From: Leptospiraceae bacterium
GTDB lineage: Bacteria > Spirochaetota > Leptospiria > Leptospirales > Leptospiraceae
Direction of reading: 5' to 3'
Assembly: GCA_016708435.1 (NCBI GenBank)
Contig: JADJFV010000001.1
Location: 558,001-622,000 of the forward strand
DNA length: 64,000 nt
Part shown: positions 35,659 through 44,249 of the stretch, piece after piece
Numbering within the stretch: position 1 is the first letter of the stretch
How the letters are laid out: each line of letters opens with the position of its first letter
Position numbers and translations under genes: made by a program
Notes under the pieces: generated by a model
What the model saw: only the letters and a program-made list of their open reading frames with translations
Databases searched by the model: none
What the model was told of the DNA's origin: nothing

Positions 35659-36687
35659 ATGGAATCTGGCAAATCGAAAGACAAAGAACAAGAAATTCGC
35701 TATCTTCGCAAAATCATTGACGCGTATGAGAAAGTAACAAAGCTTAGCAACAAAGAATTAATTGAAGCCTATAAAACAATTTCTGCACAGGAAAGCGTTG
35801 GAAACCTCGCGCGAGAAGAATTAATCAATGCAACAGTTTCATTGGAAGAATTACGAGGACGCGAAACGAAAATTACAGAAGAAATAATTAAAATCTTAGA
35901 TGAAGATCTTACAAACGAAGAACTAATCCTTCATAAACTCGAAGCGCTTAGTAAAAATTCTACCGCAGGTTTTTTCTCTGATTTATTTTATGTAATCGCA
36001 AACTTAGAACTTACGGAATTCGAAGCATCTGAATTTTGGAAAGAAATTTATAATCATCGTGTTGATATGTGTAATAGAATGGGTAGGAAAGTAAGTTTTA
36101 GAGTTGCCCTGCTCGATCATATTCTCGAAAACAATAGAGTCATAAAGAATCCCAAAATAATTGAACTAAATCTTTTTGATTCAGTAGTAAAAAATTCAGT
36201 CGTTGACGAACTAACGAGCGTTTATAATAGAAGGTATTTTAATTTAGCAATTAAACGTGAAATTAAAAGAGCCAAGAGATACAATCGTCCACTATGTTTA
36301 TTTGTTTTTGATGTAGATGATTTCAAATTATTTAATGATAAATACGGTCACCTAGTCGGTGATGAAGTATTGCGGATCATTGGTGTTACCCTGAAAGAAT
36401 CATTCCGACAAGAAGATACAATTTGTAGATGCGGCGGAGAAGAATTTACAGTAATTCTGCCGGAAGTCGATATCAATTCTGCTTTAATAGCCTGTAAACG
36501 CTTTGGTGAAGCTCTGAAGAAGTATTCCATGGAAAAATTAAAAGAACCCGTATTGGTTAGTGGAGGAATCTCTGAATTTCCTGTTCATGGTGATACTCCT
36601 GAAGATCTTTATAACAAAGCAGACCTTGCTTTATACCGAGTAAAGAATTCCGGCAAGAACAATATCATTGCCTATTCGGATATTTAG
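35659..36687 (+). CDS. GGDEF-domain diguanylate cyclase
   Basis: A 342-residue protein. Residues 1-165 are a helical, highly charged region with no recognised sensor domain; residues 175-340 are a GGDEF domain that makes cyclic di-GMP. It opens with VVDELTSVYNRRYFNLAIKR, has FVFDVDDFKLFNDKYGH for metal and guanine binding, and the active site CGGEEF. The RQED upstream of it, five residues before GGEEF, is an intact inhibitory site (RXXD). The C-terminal half continues with VLVSGGISEFPVHGDTPEDL. It is soluble and stands alone. Likely active and product-inhibited. Confidence 0.93.
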   Translation: MESGKSKDKEQEIRYLRKIIDAYEKVTKLSNKELIEAYKTISAQESVGNLAREELINATVSLEELRGRETKITEEIIKILDEDLTNEELILHKLEALSKNSTAGFFSDLFYVIANLELTEFEASEFWKEIYNHRVDMCNRMGRKVSFRVALLDHILENNRVIKNPKIIELNLFDSVVKNSVVDELTSVYNRRYFNLAIKREIKRAKRYNRPLCLFVFDVDDFKLFNDKYGHLVGDEVLRIIGVTLKESFRQEDTICRCGGEEFTVILPEVDINSALIACKRFGEALKKYSMEKLKEPVLVSGGISEFPVHGDTPEDLYNKADLALYRVKNSGKNNIIAYSDI

Positions 36688-36694
36688 AGAGTCT

Positions 36695-36844
36695 CTATCT
36701 AAAATTACTTTTAGTCAACTTTGCAGTTTGCTTAGAATCAACTCTTGCATTTCTCCTTTCGGATTTACTCCAAGGCTCTGCAACTAAGAATGAAATGGCA
36801 AAAACGAAAAGAATAATAGATGTTAAGTTAGCAATGTATAGCAT
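36695..36844 (-). CDS. Small single-pass membrane protein, about 49 residues
   Basis: A helix (LYIANLTSIILFVFAISFLV) is followed by a basic tail (SKSERRNARVDSKQTAKLTK). I start at ATG 36844, with AGAAGG ten bases upstream; a TTG at 36877 would add a charged leader. It converges with the GGDEF gene seven bases away. No family is recognised. Confidence 0.4.
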   Translation of the reverse strand: MLYIANLTSIILFVFAISFLVAEPWSKSERRNARVDSKQTAKLTKSNFR

Positions 36845-37083
36845 ATCTGACGGACCTTCTTTTTTTTTAGGCTCCAAATAATATTCTGCGTTAGATTTAA
36901 AGCAAGAATTTTTTTATTTAGGGCTAAATATTTTTCAGGTTATTCCGATATAATTCTGAACGTTATGAGACATAGCTTGAAGATGATTTGTTGAGTAGTT
37001 GCTAGTTTTAATAAAGGCAATTTTTTAATTTCTAAATGCCATTTACTACACTTCTTTCTGTTCCTTAATAACCAAATAACTCT

Positions 37084-37233
37084 TTAAAGATATTCTAGTT
37101 TATGTTTCTTATCACATACTTTTGAAATTCCTGTTTGCGGAATGTCAACTTCTTTAAAGCCAGATAGATATTCACAACCGGATAATAGTAATAAGGCGCA
37201 AGGAGAAAAAGTAAGAAAGGAAATCTTTGGCAC
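37084..37233 (-). CDS. Possible small lipoprotein, 49 residues
   Basis: From a GTG at 37233 this frame gives FLTFSPCALLLLSGCEYLSG: a short hydrophobic segment ending in the lipobox LLSGC, then about 29 polar residues ending KKHKLEYL. A stop codon precedes the GTG closely and no ribosome site is seen, which weakens the case. The rest of the gap (36878-37083 and 37234-37338) holds nothing I can identify. Confidence 0.3.
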   Translation of the reverse strand: MPKISFLTFSPCALLLLSGCEYLSGFKEVDIPQTGISKVCDKKHKLEYL

Positions 37234-37338
37234 TATTCTGAGTAGCTAGGAGTGTATAGACGTGAATAAATCCATTTGATTTGTTGTGAATTACAAATCC
37301 GAGATTTTATTTTTAGAGTAAATCATAACTTCAAAATT

Positions 37339-37700
37339 TATTTCTCAATATTATTCAAAATCATTTCAGCATTTAGAATTGCTTCTAACGTTACATCAGA
37401 TGTAAAAGTAGTAATCGCATCATAGTTACTAGCTTGTCTATCTTCAAACAAGCCTTGCAGAATAGCTGTGTAATCTTTTGGAAAAATACTAGACTTCACA
37501 AACTCGCGATTAAACGCTCCAATGGTTTAATTATGAGAAGAAAAATTTAGATTCTTAGTCAAAAGCAAAGCTGATATAGCATTAAAGGCACAGTAATAAG
37601 AACGTGAAATTGAATCTTCGAATTGACCGTTTTCGAAATCAATGCGAGCGGTTTTTAATTTACTCTTTGCCTTTACCAGCAATGCAAGAATTTCCTCATC
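37339..37700 (-). pseudogene. HEPN toxin with several lesions
   Basis: The fragments KAKSKLKTARIDFENGQFED, ISRSYYCAFNAISALLL, then TIGAFNRE and YTAILQGLFEDRQASNYDAI match the HEPN proteins that pair with MNT. There are three lesions: the natural ATG next to the MNT stop is out of frame, an in-frame TAA interrupts at 37527-37529 after FSSHN, and one T is missing at about 37501-37503 (GAGTTGTG where NREFVKS needs one more T). With an in-frame stop as well as indels, this is true decay and not only sequencing error. The MNT upstream is intact. Confidence 0.85.
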
Positions 37701-37704
37701 TCAT

Positions 37705-38013
37705 TCACAACAAAATTCCTTCTCTCAAAATATTACGACCGATAGAAAAGTTTTTTCTCTTCTCCCACTCAGAAGTATCATAAATTAGACTTGCGGCTAA
37801 TGTATCGAATTCATCAAGAAAATCAACTTCGAGTTCTCGAACTGATTTAACAAGTTCTCGGTTTTTTTCTTTAAATACAATTAGAAAGTCATAATCGGAA
37901 TGTTCAGAAAAATCACCACGTGCTCTAGAGCCAAATAGCCATATACCTTCTAAAATATTTGGAAACTTATTCTTAATTTTCTTAGAAAAAGAAATGGCAG
38001 CTAGGTCATTCAT
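37705..38013 (-). CDS. MNT-type nucleotidyltransferase antitoxin, second copy
   Basis: A 102-residue minimal nucleotidyltransferase. The motif is GIWLFGSRARGDFSEHSDYD with the two metal aspartates in SDYD context, followed by the third acidic residue in LEVDFLDEFD. It differs clearly from the copy at 27567-27905. It lies four bases after the inositol-monophosphatase-like gene and before the dead HEPN gene. Antitoxin of an MNT/HEPN module without a working toxin. Confidence 0.85.
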   Translation of the reverse strand: MNDLAAISFSKKIKNKFPNILEGIWLFGSRARGDFSEHSDYDFLIVFKEKNRELVKSVRELEVDFLDEFDTLAASLIYDTSEWEKRKNFSIGRNILREGILL

Positions 38014-38017
38014 TGCT

Positions 38018-38866
38018 TTAATTCAACGACAACTCTTGTCTTGCTTTCTTCAAAACTTCTAGAATTTGGTTGTGAATAAATCCATTCGAGATAACGATAT
38101 CAGATGGATAAGTAATCATCTGGTCGCCTTTGTAGTCAGAAATGGTAGCGCCTGCTTCTTTGAGGATAACGGATACTGCGGATAAGTCCCATAAGCCCAC
38201 ACGTTTTTCCCAGAGACCGTCGATGCGACCTTCGGCTAACCAGCATAAGTCGAGAACGATAGAACCTGTTCGACGAATACTACGACCTGATGTAAGGAAT
38301 GCAGAAAGATCTGCGAGAATTTCGTGTAGGATAACTTTACGATTTACAGGGAATGAGGAAATTAACAAAGCACGATCTAGTAATTGAATCTCAGAAACTT
38401 TGATGCGAGACAAATTCTTAGTAACCCCTTGTCCGAGGATTGCTTTGTATACATCATTTAACTCTGGAACGATTACAACGCCAGCAACATTTGAATCGCG
38501 GTGTTGGATTCCTATTGATATTGCATAGAGTGGAAGCTTACGCAGAAAGTTCATTGAGCCATCGATTGGATCAAGAACCCAGGTAAAATTATTTTTCCCA
38601 TGCTGGCGATGCTCTTCTTCGGAAGAAACGGAGTCATCTGGAAAAACTTTCGTTATTACTTTCATGAGCGCATCATGGACATTACGCTCAACTTGACCGA
38701 GTAAATGCTTTTCCTCTGCGTCTGTTAATGTTGATGAAATGGCTAAATCCTGTTGGATTCGTTTAACAGAGTCGATGATAAATCCAATCTTTTCTTCAAT
38801 AAAGCTAACTCTAGCTTGGATTTCTTCTAACGGAAAGTTTAATTCGGGAGCGGTGGCATTACTCAT
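38018..38866 (-). CDS. Inositol monophosphatase family protein
   Basis: A 282-residue member of the inositol monophosphatase/SuhB/CysQ family of metal-dependent phosphatases. The metal site is FTWVLDPIDGSMNFLRK (DPIDGS), preceded by SSEEEH, and the second metal aspartate is in GLWDLSAVSVILKEAGA. The N-terminal 60 residues are a helical extension. The start lies five bases after the stop of fliG, so it is cotranscribed with it. The substrate may be inositol-1-phosphate, a nucleotide or a sugar phosphate; sequence alone does not decide. Confidence 0.88.
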   Translation of the reverse strand: MSNATAPELNFPLEEIQARVSFIEEKIGFIIDSVKRIQQDLAISSTLTDAEEKHLLGQVERNVHDALMKVITKVFPDDSVSSEEEHRQHGKNNFTWVLDPIDGSMNFLRKLPLYAISIGIQHRDSNVAGVVIVPELNDVYKAILGQGVTKNLSRIKVSEIQLLDRALLISSFPVNRKVILHEILADLSAFLTSGRSIRRTGSIVLDLCWLAEGRIDGLWEKRVGLWDLSAVSVILKEAGATISDYKGDQMITYPSDIVISNGFIHNQILEVLKKARQELSLN

Positions 38867-38871
38867 AATAA

Positions 38872-39885
38872 TTACACTATGAGTTCATCTTCACCAGAAC
38901 GAGCAACCACAATTTCGCCCGCTTCCTCAAGTTTACGTATGATATTTACAATTTTTTGCTGAGCGTCTTCCACATCTTTCAATCGGACAGGACCCATAAA
39001 GTCCATGTCCTCTCGAAGTAAGTTAGCCGCACGTTTGGACATGTTCTTGAAAATCTTTTCTTGCACTTCGGAGTCGACCGACTTGAGAGCTTTTGCAAGC
39101 TCTGTGTTGTCCACCTCGCGCATAACCTTTTGAATCGCACGGTCGTCGAGTAATACGATATCTTCGAAAACGAACATACGCTTCTTGATTTCTTCTGCCA
39201 ACTCTGGATCTTCTTCTTCGAGAGCTTCGATAATAGTCTTTTCTGTTCCACGATCCACGTTGTTGAGAATTTCCACAACAGAATCGATACCACCTGCTGT
39301 CGTATAGTCTTCGGATGCGAGAGTAGAGAGTTTACGCTCTAATACCCGCTCAACTTCACGCAGAACGTCAGGACTAACTCGGTCCATGGTAGCAATCCGC
39401 TTTGCAACTTCCGCTTGAATTGTATGAGGAAGAGCAGATAAAATACTCGCTGCTTTGTTTGGATCGAGATAAGAGAGGATTAACGCGATGGTTTGCGGAT
39501 GCTCCCCCTGTATAAAGTTTAATAATTGCGCAGGGTCAGTTCTTCGCACAAAGTCGAATGGTCGGACTTGGAGAGAAGAAGTCAGACGGTTGATAATATC
39601 AATCGCTTTTTGATTACCGAGAGCTTTTTCCAAGAGAGAACGGGCAAAGTCAATACCACCATTGGTGATAAACCCTTGCGCCATCATGAGTTCATTGAAC
39701 TCTACTAAAACTTTCTCTTTGTCTTCGGGTGTAATCTTATCTAAACGAGCAATCTCAAATGTAATTTGTTCAATTTCATCTTCTCGTAAATGTTTGAAGA
39801 TTTCCGTGGATACTTCACTTCCTACAGCTATTAAGAAAATAGCAGCCTTCTGGCGACCGGTCAGGTTTGTCTTTTTACTTAGCAT
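38872..39885 (-). CDS. fliG: FliG, flagellar motor switch protein
   Basis: A 337-residue FliG, the rotor protein that meets the stator. Its N-terminal domain (LTGRQKAAIFLIAVGSEVST) interacts with FliF. The middle domain has the EHPQTIALILSYLDPNKAA motif for FliM binding. The C-terminal domain has VFEDIVLLDDRAIQKVMREV and TELAKALKSVD, with the charged torque-generating residues, and FKNMSKRAANLLREDMDFMG. Length and all three domains are standard. It is the clearest sign of a flagellate. It is followed by the phosphatase-like gene. Confidence 0.96.
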   Translation of the reverse strand: MLSKKTNLTGRQKAAIFLIAVGSEVSTEIFKHLREDEIEQITFEIARLDKITPEDKEKVLVEFNELMMAQGFITNGGIDFARSLLEKALGNQKAIDIINRLTSSLQVRPFDFVRRTDPAQLLNFIQGEHPQTIALILSYLDPNKAASILSALPHTIQAEVAKRIATMDRVSPDVLREVERVLERKLSTLASEDYTTAGGIDSVVEILNNVDRGTEKTIIEALEEEDPELAEEIKKRMFVFEDIVLLDDRAIQKVMREVDNTELAKALKSVDSEVQEKIFKNMSKRAANLLREDMDFMGPVRLKDVEDAQQKIVNIIRKLEEAGEIVVARSGEDELIV

Positions 39886-40001
39886 TTGAGATTCCTAGTT
39901 AAGTATCGGTCACTGCAAAATAAATCAATAAGGAAAAAAGTAGGATTCTTAACTTAATGACAGGTTTAATGCTCTTAGTTCAATAAGCCTTTGCTTTATT
40001 T

Positions 40002-40083
40002 TTAAGGTTATAGCCTTAAAAATAGATTGACTTTTAAGGTTATAACCTTAAAAATAGATTGACTTTTAAGGTTATAACCGTAT
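40002..40083 (+). promoter_or_regulatory. Three phased palindromic operators before the mobile-mystery module
   Basis: The 18-base palindrome TTAAGGTTATAACCTTAA occurs at 40034-40051, with one-mismatch and half-degraded copies at 40002-40019 and 40066-40083. The period is exactly 32 bases, about three helix turns, so all sites face one side. TTGACT hexamers lie between them. The last copy overlaps the ATG (40082) of the HTH gene, which suggests that the encoded HTH protein blocks its own expression. Confidence 0.8.
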
Positions 40084-40546
40084 GAAATCTAAACGAAGAA
40101 CGCTTATCCTTACACAAATAAATAAAAGATTCTCTAAGTGGGAAAATCTAAAAACTTTGGAAATTCCATCCGAAGGTTGGATTCATTCCATCCGCGTCGC
40201 CATTGGAATGAATCTTAGGCAACTGGGTAAGAGACTTGGAATCACGCCCCAAAGCGCAAAGGAACTTGAAAAACGAGAAAAGTCTGGATCGCTGACTCTG
40301 AGAGGCTTACAAGAAGTTGCCAATGCATTGAATTTAAAGTTAGTTTATATTCTTTTACCCAATCAAAAAACTTTAAAGGAAATTATCGAAGAGCGATCCC
40401 TTGTATTAGCACAAGAAATAGTCCTGAGAACCTCTCAATCAATGAAATTAGAAAATCAAAAAGTCTCTAAAGAAAGAATACAAGTGGCTATAAAAGAAAA
40501 AGCTGAGGAAATTCAAAAGGAAATGCCTTCCTATTTATGGGATTAA
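40082..40546 (+). CDS. Mobile mystery protein A (HTH regulator)
   Basis: A 154-residue protein of the mobile mystery A family (TIGR02612). The central helix-turn-helix is RVAIGMNLRQLGKRLGITPQ followed by SAKELEKREKSGSLTLRGLQ. It is always found next to a Fic-domain mobile mystery B protein, here overlapping by 10 bases. It probably acts as antitoxin and autorepressor via the three palindromes upstream. The N-terminal KSKRRTLILTQINKRF is basic. The module seems intact, unlike the other toxin-antitoxin pairs in this window. Confidence 0.88.
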   Translation: MKSKRRTLILTQINKRFSKWENLKTLEIPSEGWIHSIRVAIGMNLRQLGKRLGITPQSAKELEKREKSGSLTLRGLQEVANALNLKLVYILLPNQKTLKEIIEERSLVLAQEIVLRTSQSMKLENQKVSKERIQVAIKEKAEEIQKEMPSYLWD

Positions 40547-41133
40547 ACCTAGAATACACCGAAGGGCAAACACCGATTGACCCCGAAGAGCGAAATGGAT
40601 TATTAATTAAAACAATTACTACCCGTAGAGAACTAGACGAACACGAACAACTGAACATTGAGGATGCTTTAGAATGGACTCTCAAGAAAAATTTCAAAGG
40701 AGAAGAAATTCTAACTGAAAAATTCATTCGCGACTTACATAAGAAAATGTTTGATAAAGTCTGGCGATGGGCTGGAATTTTCAGAGACTCCAATAAGAAT
40801 CTTGGCGTAGACAAATTTCAAATTCCTACCTATTTAAAAAATCTACTTGATGATTGTAAATATTGGATTGAAAATAAAATTTTTTCAGAAGATGAAATTT
40901 CGATTCGGTTTAAACATAAATTAGTTTCGATTCATTTATTTCCAAATGGAAATGGACGACATTCGCGGCTAATGGCAGATGTGATTATCAGTAAAATATT
41001 TTGCAAACCAGTTTATACTTGGGGAAGCCAAACTATTTCGGATGACAATAAACTAAGAGCACTGTATCTCAAAAGTCTACGAGAAGCGGATAATGGTGTT
41101 TACTCTAAATTGATTTTATTTTCGCGCTCATAG
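40537..41133 (+). CDS. Mobile mystery protein B (Fic domain)
   Basis: A 198-residue Fic-family protein (TIGR02613). Its active-site loop is HLFPNGNGRHSRLMAD, close to HxFx(D/E)GNGRxxR with Asn for the acidic residue, so it may act on other nucleotides or targets than classic AMPylators. The N-terminal LNLEYTEGQTPIDPEERNGL is typical of this family. It overlaps the HTH gene by 10 bases (start 40537). The module is the toxin half if it works as a toxin-antitoxin pair; direct evidence in this family is lacking. Confidence 0.87.
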   Translation: MGLNLEYTEGQTPIDPEERNGLLIKTITTRRELDEHEQLNIEDALEWTLKKNFKGEEILTEKFIRDLHKKMFDKVWRWAGIFRDSNKNLGVDKFQIPTYLKNLLDDCKYWIENKIFSEDEISIRFKHKLVSIHLFPNGNGRHSRLMADVIISKIFCKPVYTWGSQTISDDNKLRALYLKSLREADNGVYSKLILFSRS

Positions 41134-41163
41134 ATATTCTTCGTATGATGGATTTTGATTTGA

Positions 41164-41504
41164 TCATTCAGTCTTTTCTTTAATCGTTCTACCAATCCTT
41201 TCTATTTCATCGGCTTTCTCTTGAATCGTGTTTACTATCAGCAGTGCCTTATTAGATGTAGTAACACTCAACTGGGCTATTTGGTTTAATTTAAGTATTC
41301 CCCTTTCCCATGGCAAAAAGCCTTCTTCTACAATATTACGGATAATAAAACAGAGAACAGAAAGAATGCTCGTATATACAAAGCAGCAGTTAAGTGAACA
41401 TTTACCACTATTATAACTAAGTTTGCTCCGAGTAAGGACTTACGAATTACACCAGAAAGCAAACTGAATAAAAATAAAATGCTTTCAATGATTCTAATTC
41501 CCAA
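41164..41504 (-). pseudogene. Frameshifted small membrane protein
   Basis: In this 413-base gap the minus strand is open in two frames that join. The first part has two hydrophobic helices (IIESILFLFSLLSGVIRKSL and YIRAFFLFSVLLSVIL) and ends at a stop near 41333. The second continues as VEEGFLPWERGILKLNQIAQ and NTIQEKADEIERIGRTIKEK before the stop at 41164. One extra T at the TT near 41335 joins them. No ATG is visible; a TTG at 41504 is possible. It is a membrane protein of unknown kind, broken or mis-sequenced. Confidence 0.4.
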
Positions 41505-41546
41505 AAATTGTCTAAGAGAGAGTAAATTGAAATAAAGGAAACATGA

Positions 41547-42095
41547 TTGGAAGATGCAGTAAGAAAAATCCTAACCGATATTGGTGAAGATCCAAAGAGA
41601 GAAGGACTTCGGGATACACCTAAGAGAGTCGCTAAAGCTTATGAGTTTTTGACTAGTGGTTACGAAGCGGATATGAATGAAATTGTAAATGGCGCGATCT
41701 TTGAAGAGCATGTCGAGGGAATGGTCATAGTAAGAGACATTGAGCTTTATTCTCTTTGTGAGCATCATCTACTTCCCTTTTTTGGTCGTGCGCATGTAGC
41801 CTATATCCCTAATAAAAAAATTATTGGGATAAGTAAGATTCCCCGCATTGTAGATGTATTTGCCAGAAGACTCCAAGTTCAGGAGCGATTAACTGATCAA
41901 GTTGCCAACGCACTACAAGAAATTCTTGATCCCCTCGGTGTCGGTGTAATTATGAAAGCAAAGCATATGTGCATGATGATGCGTGGAGTCCAAAAACAAA
42001 ATTCAGAGCTTCTAACTTCTTGTATGCTTGGAGAGTTTCGGGATAGTTCCATTACCCGAAATGAGTTTCTCGATCTTATTCGCACGGGGCAGTAA
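41547..42095 (+). CDS. folE: GTP cyclohydrolase I
   Basis: A 182-residue FolE, converting GTP to dihydroneopterin triphosphate, the first step of folate and pterin synthesis. The N-terminal signature is GEDPKREGLRDTPKRVAKAY. The zinc and catalytic residues are in LYSLCEHHLLPFFGRAHVAY and KHMCMMMRGV. I take the start at TTG 41547 with AAAGGA eight bases before it; the nearby ATG (41543) is in another frame. It is followed two bases later by hemJ, forming a small operon. Confidence 0.93.
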   Translation: MEDAVRKILTDIGEDPKREGLRDTPKRVAKAYEFLTSGYEADMNEIVNGAIFEEHVEGMVIVRDIELYSLCEHHLLPFFGRAHVAYIPNKKIIGISKIPRIVDVFARRLQVQERLTDQVANALQEILDPLGVGVIMKAKHMCMMMRGVQKQNSELLTSCMLGEFRDSSITRNEFLDLIRTGQ

Positions 42096-42096
42096 A

Positions 42097-42519
42097 ATGT
42101 ATCTTTGGTTTAAAGCAATTCACATCATAGCACTTATAGCTTGGTTCGCTGGAATTTTTTATATCTGGCGATTATTTGTATATCATACAGAAGCAACATC
42201 GGAAGAGGTTAAGTCTACATTAGCCGTTATGGAGCGAAAGCTTTATTTCATCATCATGCGACCGGCAATGTATGTCACCCTTATCTTTGGATTTGCGATG
42301 CTTTATTTACAATGGAATGCATTCGCCTACACTATATGGCTTTGGTTAAAAATATTTTTAGTGTGTCTAGTGATTGGTCAACATCATATGGCAAATTTCT
42401 ACAGGAAGAAGCTCTTGGAAGGTGTCGTCTATCGTTCTAAAAAGTTTCGAATATTAAATGAAGTTCCTACTTTACTCATGATAGTTATTGTTATACTCGT
42501 TGTATTGAAGCCGTTTTAA
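42097..42519 (+). CDS. hemJ: HemJ-like protoporphyrinogen oxidase
   Basis: A 140-residue four-helix membrane protein of the HemJ (UPF0093) family, which oxidises protoporphyrinogen IX in heme synthesis. The N-terminal YLWFKAIHIIALIAWFAGIF has the conserved histidine, and WLWLKIFLVCLVIGQHHMAN follows, with the conserved Lys/His. The C-terminus NEVPTLLMIVIVILVVLKPF is typical. I start it at ATG 42097, one base after the folE stop; a longer frame from 42028 lies within folE. Heme demand of the cbb3 oxidase fits, though the genes are distant. Confidence 0.9.
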   Translation: MYLWFKAIHIIALIAWFAGIFYIWRLFVYHTEATSEEVKSTLAVMERKLYFIIMRPAMYVTLIFGFAMLYLQWNAFAYTIWLWLKIFLVCLVIGQHHMANFYRKKLLEGVVYRSKKFRILNEVPTLLMIVIVILVVLKPF

Positions 42520-42550
42520 TTCAAGAGCTTTTAATTGTGAAAAATAAAAG

Positions 42551-43078
42551 ATGACTTCGAATAGATTTAGCGTTGAGAGAAAAGCGGATAAGATTGAGTA
42601 TTCGTATGACAGGTATGATCATTTCTCCTTTGTTTTAATTGGAGTATCTCTATACTTTATTGTTGATTTCATTTTGAATTTTCAGTTAGATAAAATCAAT
42701 ATGGATTCTCTAGACGATTTTCTTGGTATATTTTTTTTCGTAATTCCTGTATTTTTTCTTTATTCAGCCATTGATACTTCTTTTAATTCTACTGTTGTAA
42801 CTCTCACACCGGATTTTTTATTCATTGCAGAGTCTCCAATCCCAATTCAATTTACAAAGAAAATCAAGCGATCTGATATTTCGAATGTCATTACGAAGAC
42901 CGAGACTTTTAACGAGGAAGGCACTTGGAAACACCATTATATTTACCTGAGATTACGGGATAATAGAGAAATTTCTTTATTTAAACTTATTGCTGAATTA
43001 CGAGAAGCCAAGTCAATCGAATCTATTATGAATGAAGATTTGCTGAATGGGTTTAAAACAATAGAGGATAATGCCTAA
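42551..43078 (+). CDS. Hypothetical two-helix membrane protein
   Basis: A 175-residue protein: an N-terminal soluble stretch, two helices (FVLIGVSLYFIVDFILNF and LGIFFFVIPVFFLYSAI), then a beta-rich C-terminal part (STVVTLTPDFLFIAESPIPI) like a PH-type domain. It follows hemJ after 31 bases and may share its transcript. It borders the IS110 element. No family is recognised. Confidence 0.6.
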   Translation: MTSNRFSVERKADKIEYSYDRYDHFSFVLIGVSLYFIVDFILNFQLDKINMDSLDDFLGIFFFVIPVFFLYSAIDTSFNSTVVTLTPDFLFIAESPIPIQFTKKIKRSDISNVITKTETFNEEGTWKHHYIYLRLRDNREISLFKLIAELREAKSIESIMNEDLLNGFKTIEDNA

Positions 43079-43277
43079 TAGCAACTCACTCTATTTCACG
43101 TGAGTTCGACGAAAGAGTGTCACCCCCATTATGTTGCGACCCTAGGAAGCAACGCTTACGCTATTGAGTTTCGTTTTCTATCGGGGGTCTCTACTTGTTG
43201 AGATTCCCGATATAGCTCGGCTGATGGTGAGCGACAGCGATGGGCGGAGAACTCGGGAATGAACTGTGATAAAAAAG

Positions 43278-44240
43278 TCAAGAAAAACATACTTTTTTAT
43301 CATCATACAGTTCGCCTTTTTTTACGATTGTGAAAGCAATCTTTACTAGTTTGTTCGCGACAGCCATTAAGGCAACCATTCGATGCTTACCATTCTCTAT
43401 TAGTCTTTTAAACATTTCCTTACACGATTTATTACATTTGATAGCAGCCATAGAGCACATATACAATAGTTGCCGCGTGGAACTCATACCCATTTTAGAT
43501 AATGAACTTTTTCCCTTTACACTTGTTCCCGATTCAGAAATACGAGGGCATAATCCAACGTATGCGGATAACTGCTTGTAATTCGTAAAGTTTTCGAAAT
43601 TCGAAGTGATTGCTATTAATTCAATAGCGGATAACTTTCCTATGCCGGGAATACTTACTAAACTTTCATAAGACTTACTTGCTTTTTCTTTTACTACCTC
43701 TTGCATATTTTTTTCTAATTCATCAATCTGCTTTTGCAAATTCGCAATTGTTTCCTCGATAAATTTAATTGAAGTCTTATCAGGACGCACTCTCGCTTTC
43801 ATTGCATGTAATTGATTTTTAAATCGAACTACAGTTTCTTTAAGTTGACTTAGAACTGCTCTACGTTGACGCATATCGTCAATGTAATCTGGAGTAGGTT
43901 TTTCAGGCTCCGGAGACATCTTCAAGCCATACTCTGCAATCATCTCCGCGTCTGACGCATCTGTCTTCGTTCTTCTCAATGTCATCTTAGAAAAATATTT
44001 TGTCTGTAAGGGGTTAACAACAGAAACCTCAAATCCAGATTCCATGATTCTTTTGGTTAGCAGTGTTGAATAAGAGCCCGTTGCCTCTAATACACTTCTA
44101 TCATCTTGTTTTAACTTCTTGATAAACTTTTTCACACCTTCTTCATTATTTACAAACTGAACGACTTTGTAATTTGAATTAGAAGAAGGAAACGCTACGT
44201 CAAAAGTATCCTTTGCCACATCAATCCCAATGTATCTCAT
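43278..44240 (-). CDS. IS110-family transposase
   Basis: A 320-residue RuvC-like DEDD recombinase. The catalytic residues appear as YIGIDVAKDTFD, VLEATGSYST and KTDASDAEMIAEYG. The C-terminal transposase-20 domain has LVSIPGIGKLSAIELIAITS and YVGLCPRISESG with the conserved SGT serine. The start at 44240 follows GAGGTG eight bases upstream; the ATG is preferred over a GTG three codons earlier. The frame is intact, so this copy should be active. It is guided by a non-coding RNA in studied members. Confidence 0.93.
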   Translation of the reverse strand: MRYIGIDVAKDTFDVAFPSSNSNYKVVQFVNNEEGVKKFIKKLKQDDRSVLEATGSYSTLLTKRIMESGFEVSVVNPLQTKYFSKMTLRRTKTDASDAEMIAEYGLKMSPEPEKPTPDYIDDMRQRRAVLSQLKETVVRFKNQLHAMKARVRPDKTSIKFIEETIANLQKQIDELEKNMQEVVKEKASKSYESLVSIPGIGKLSAIELIAITSNFENFTNYKQLSAYVGLCPRISESGTSVKGKSSLSKMGMSSTRQLLYMCSMAAIKCNKSCKEMFKRLIENGKHRMVALMAVANKLVKIAFTIVKKGELYDDKKVCFS

Positions 44241-44249
44241 CGTTATCAC

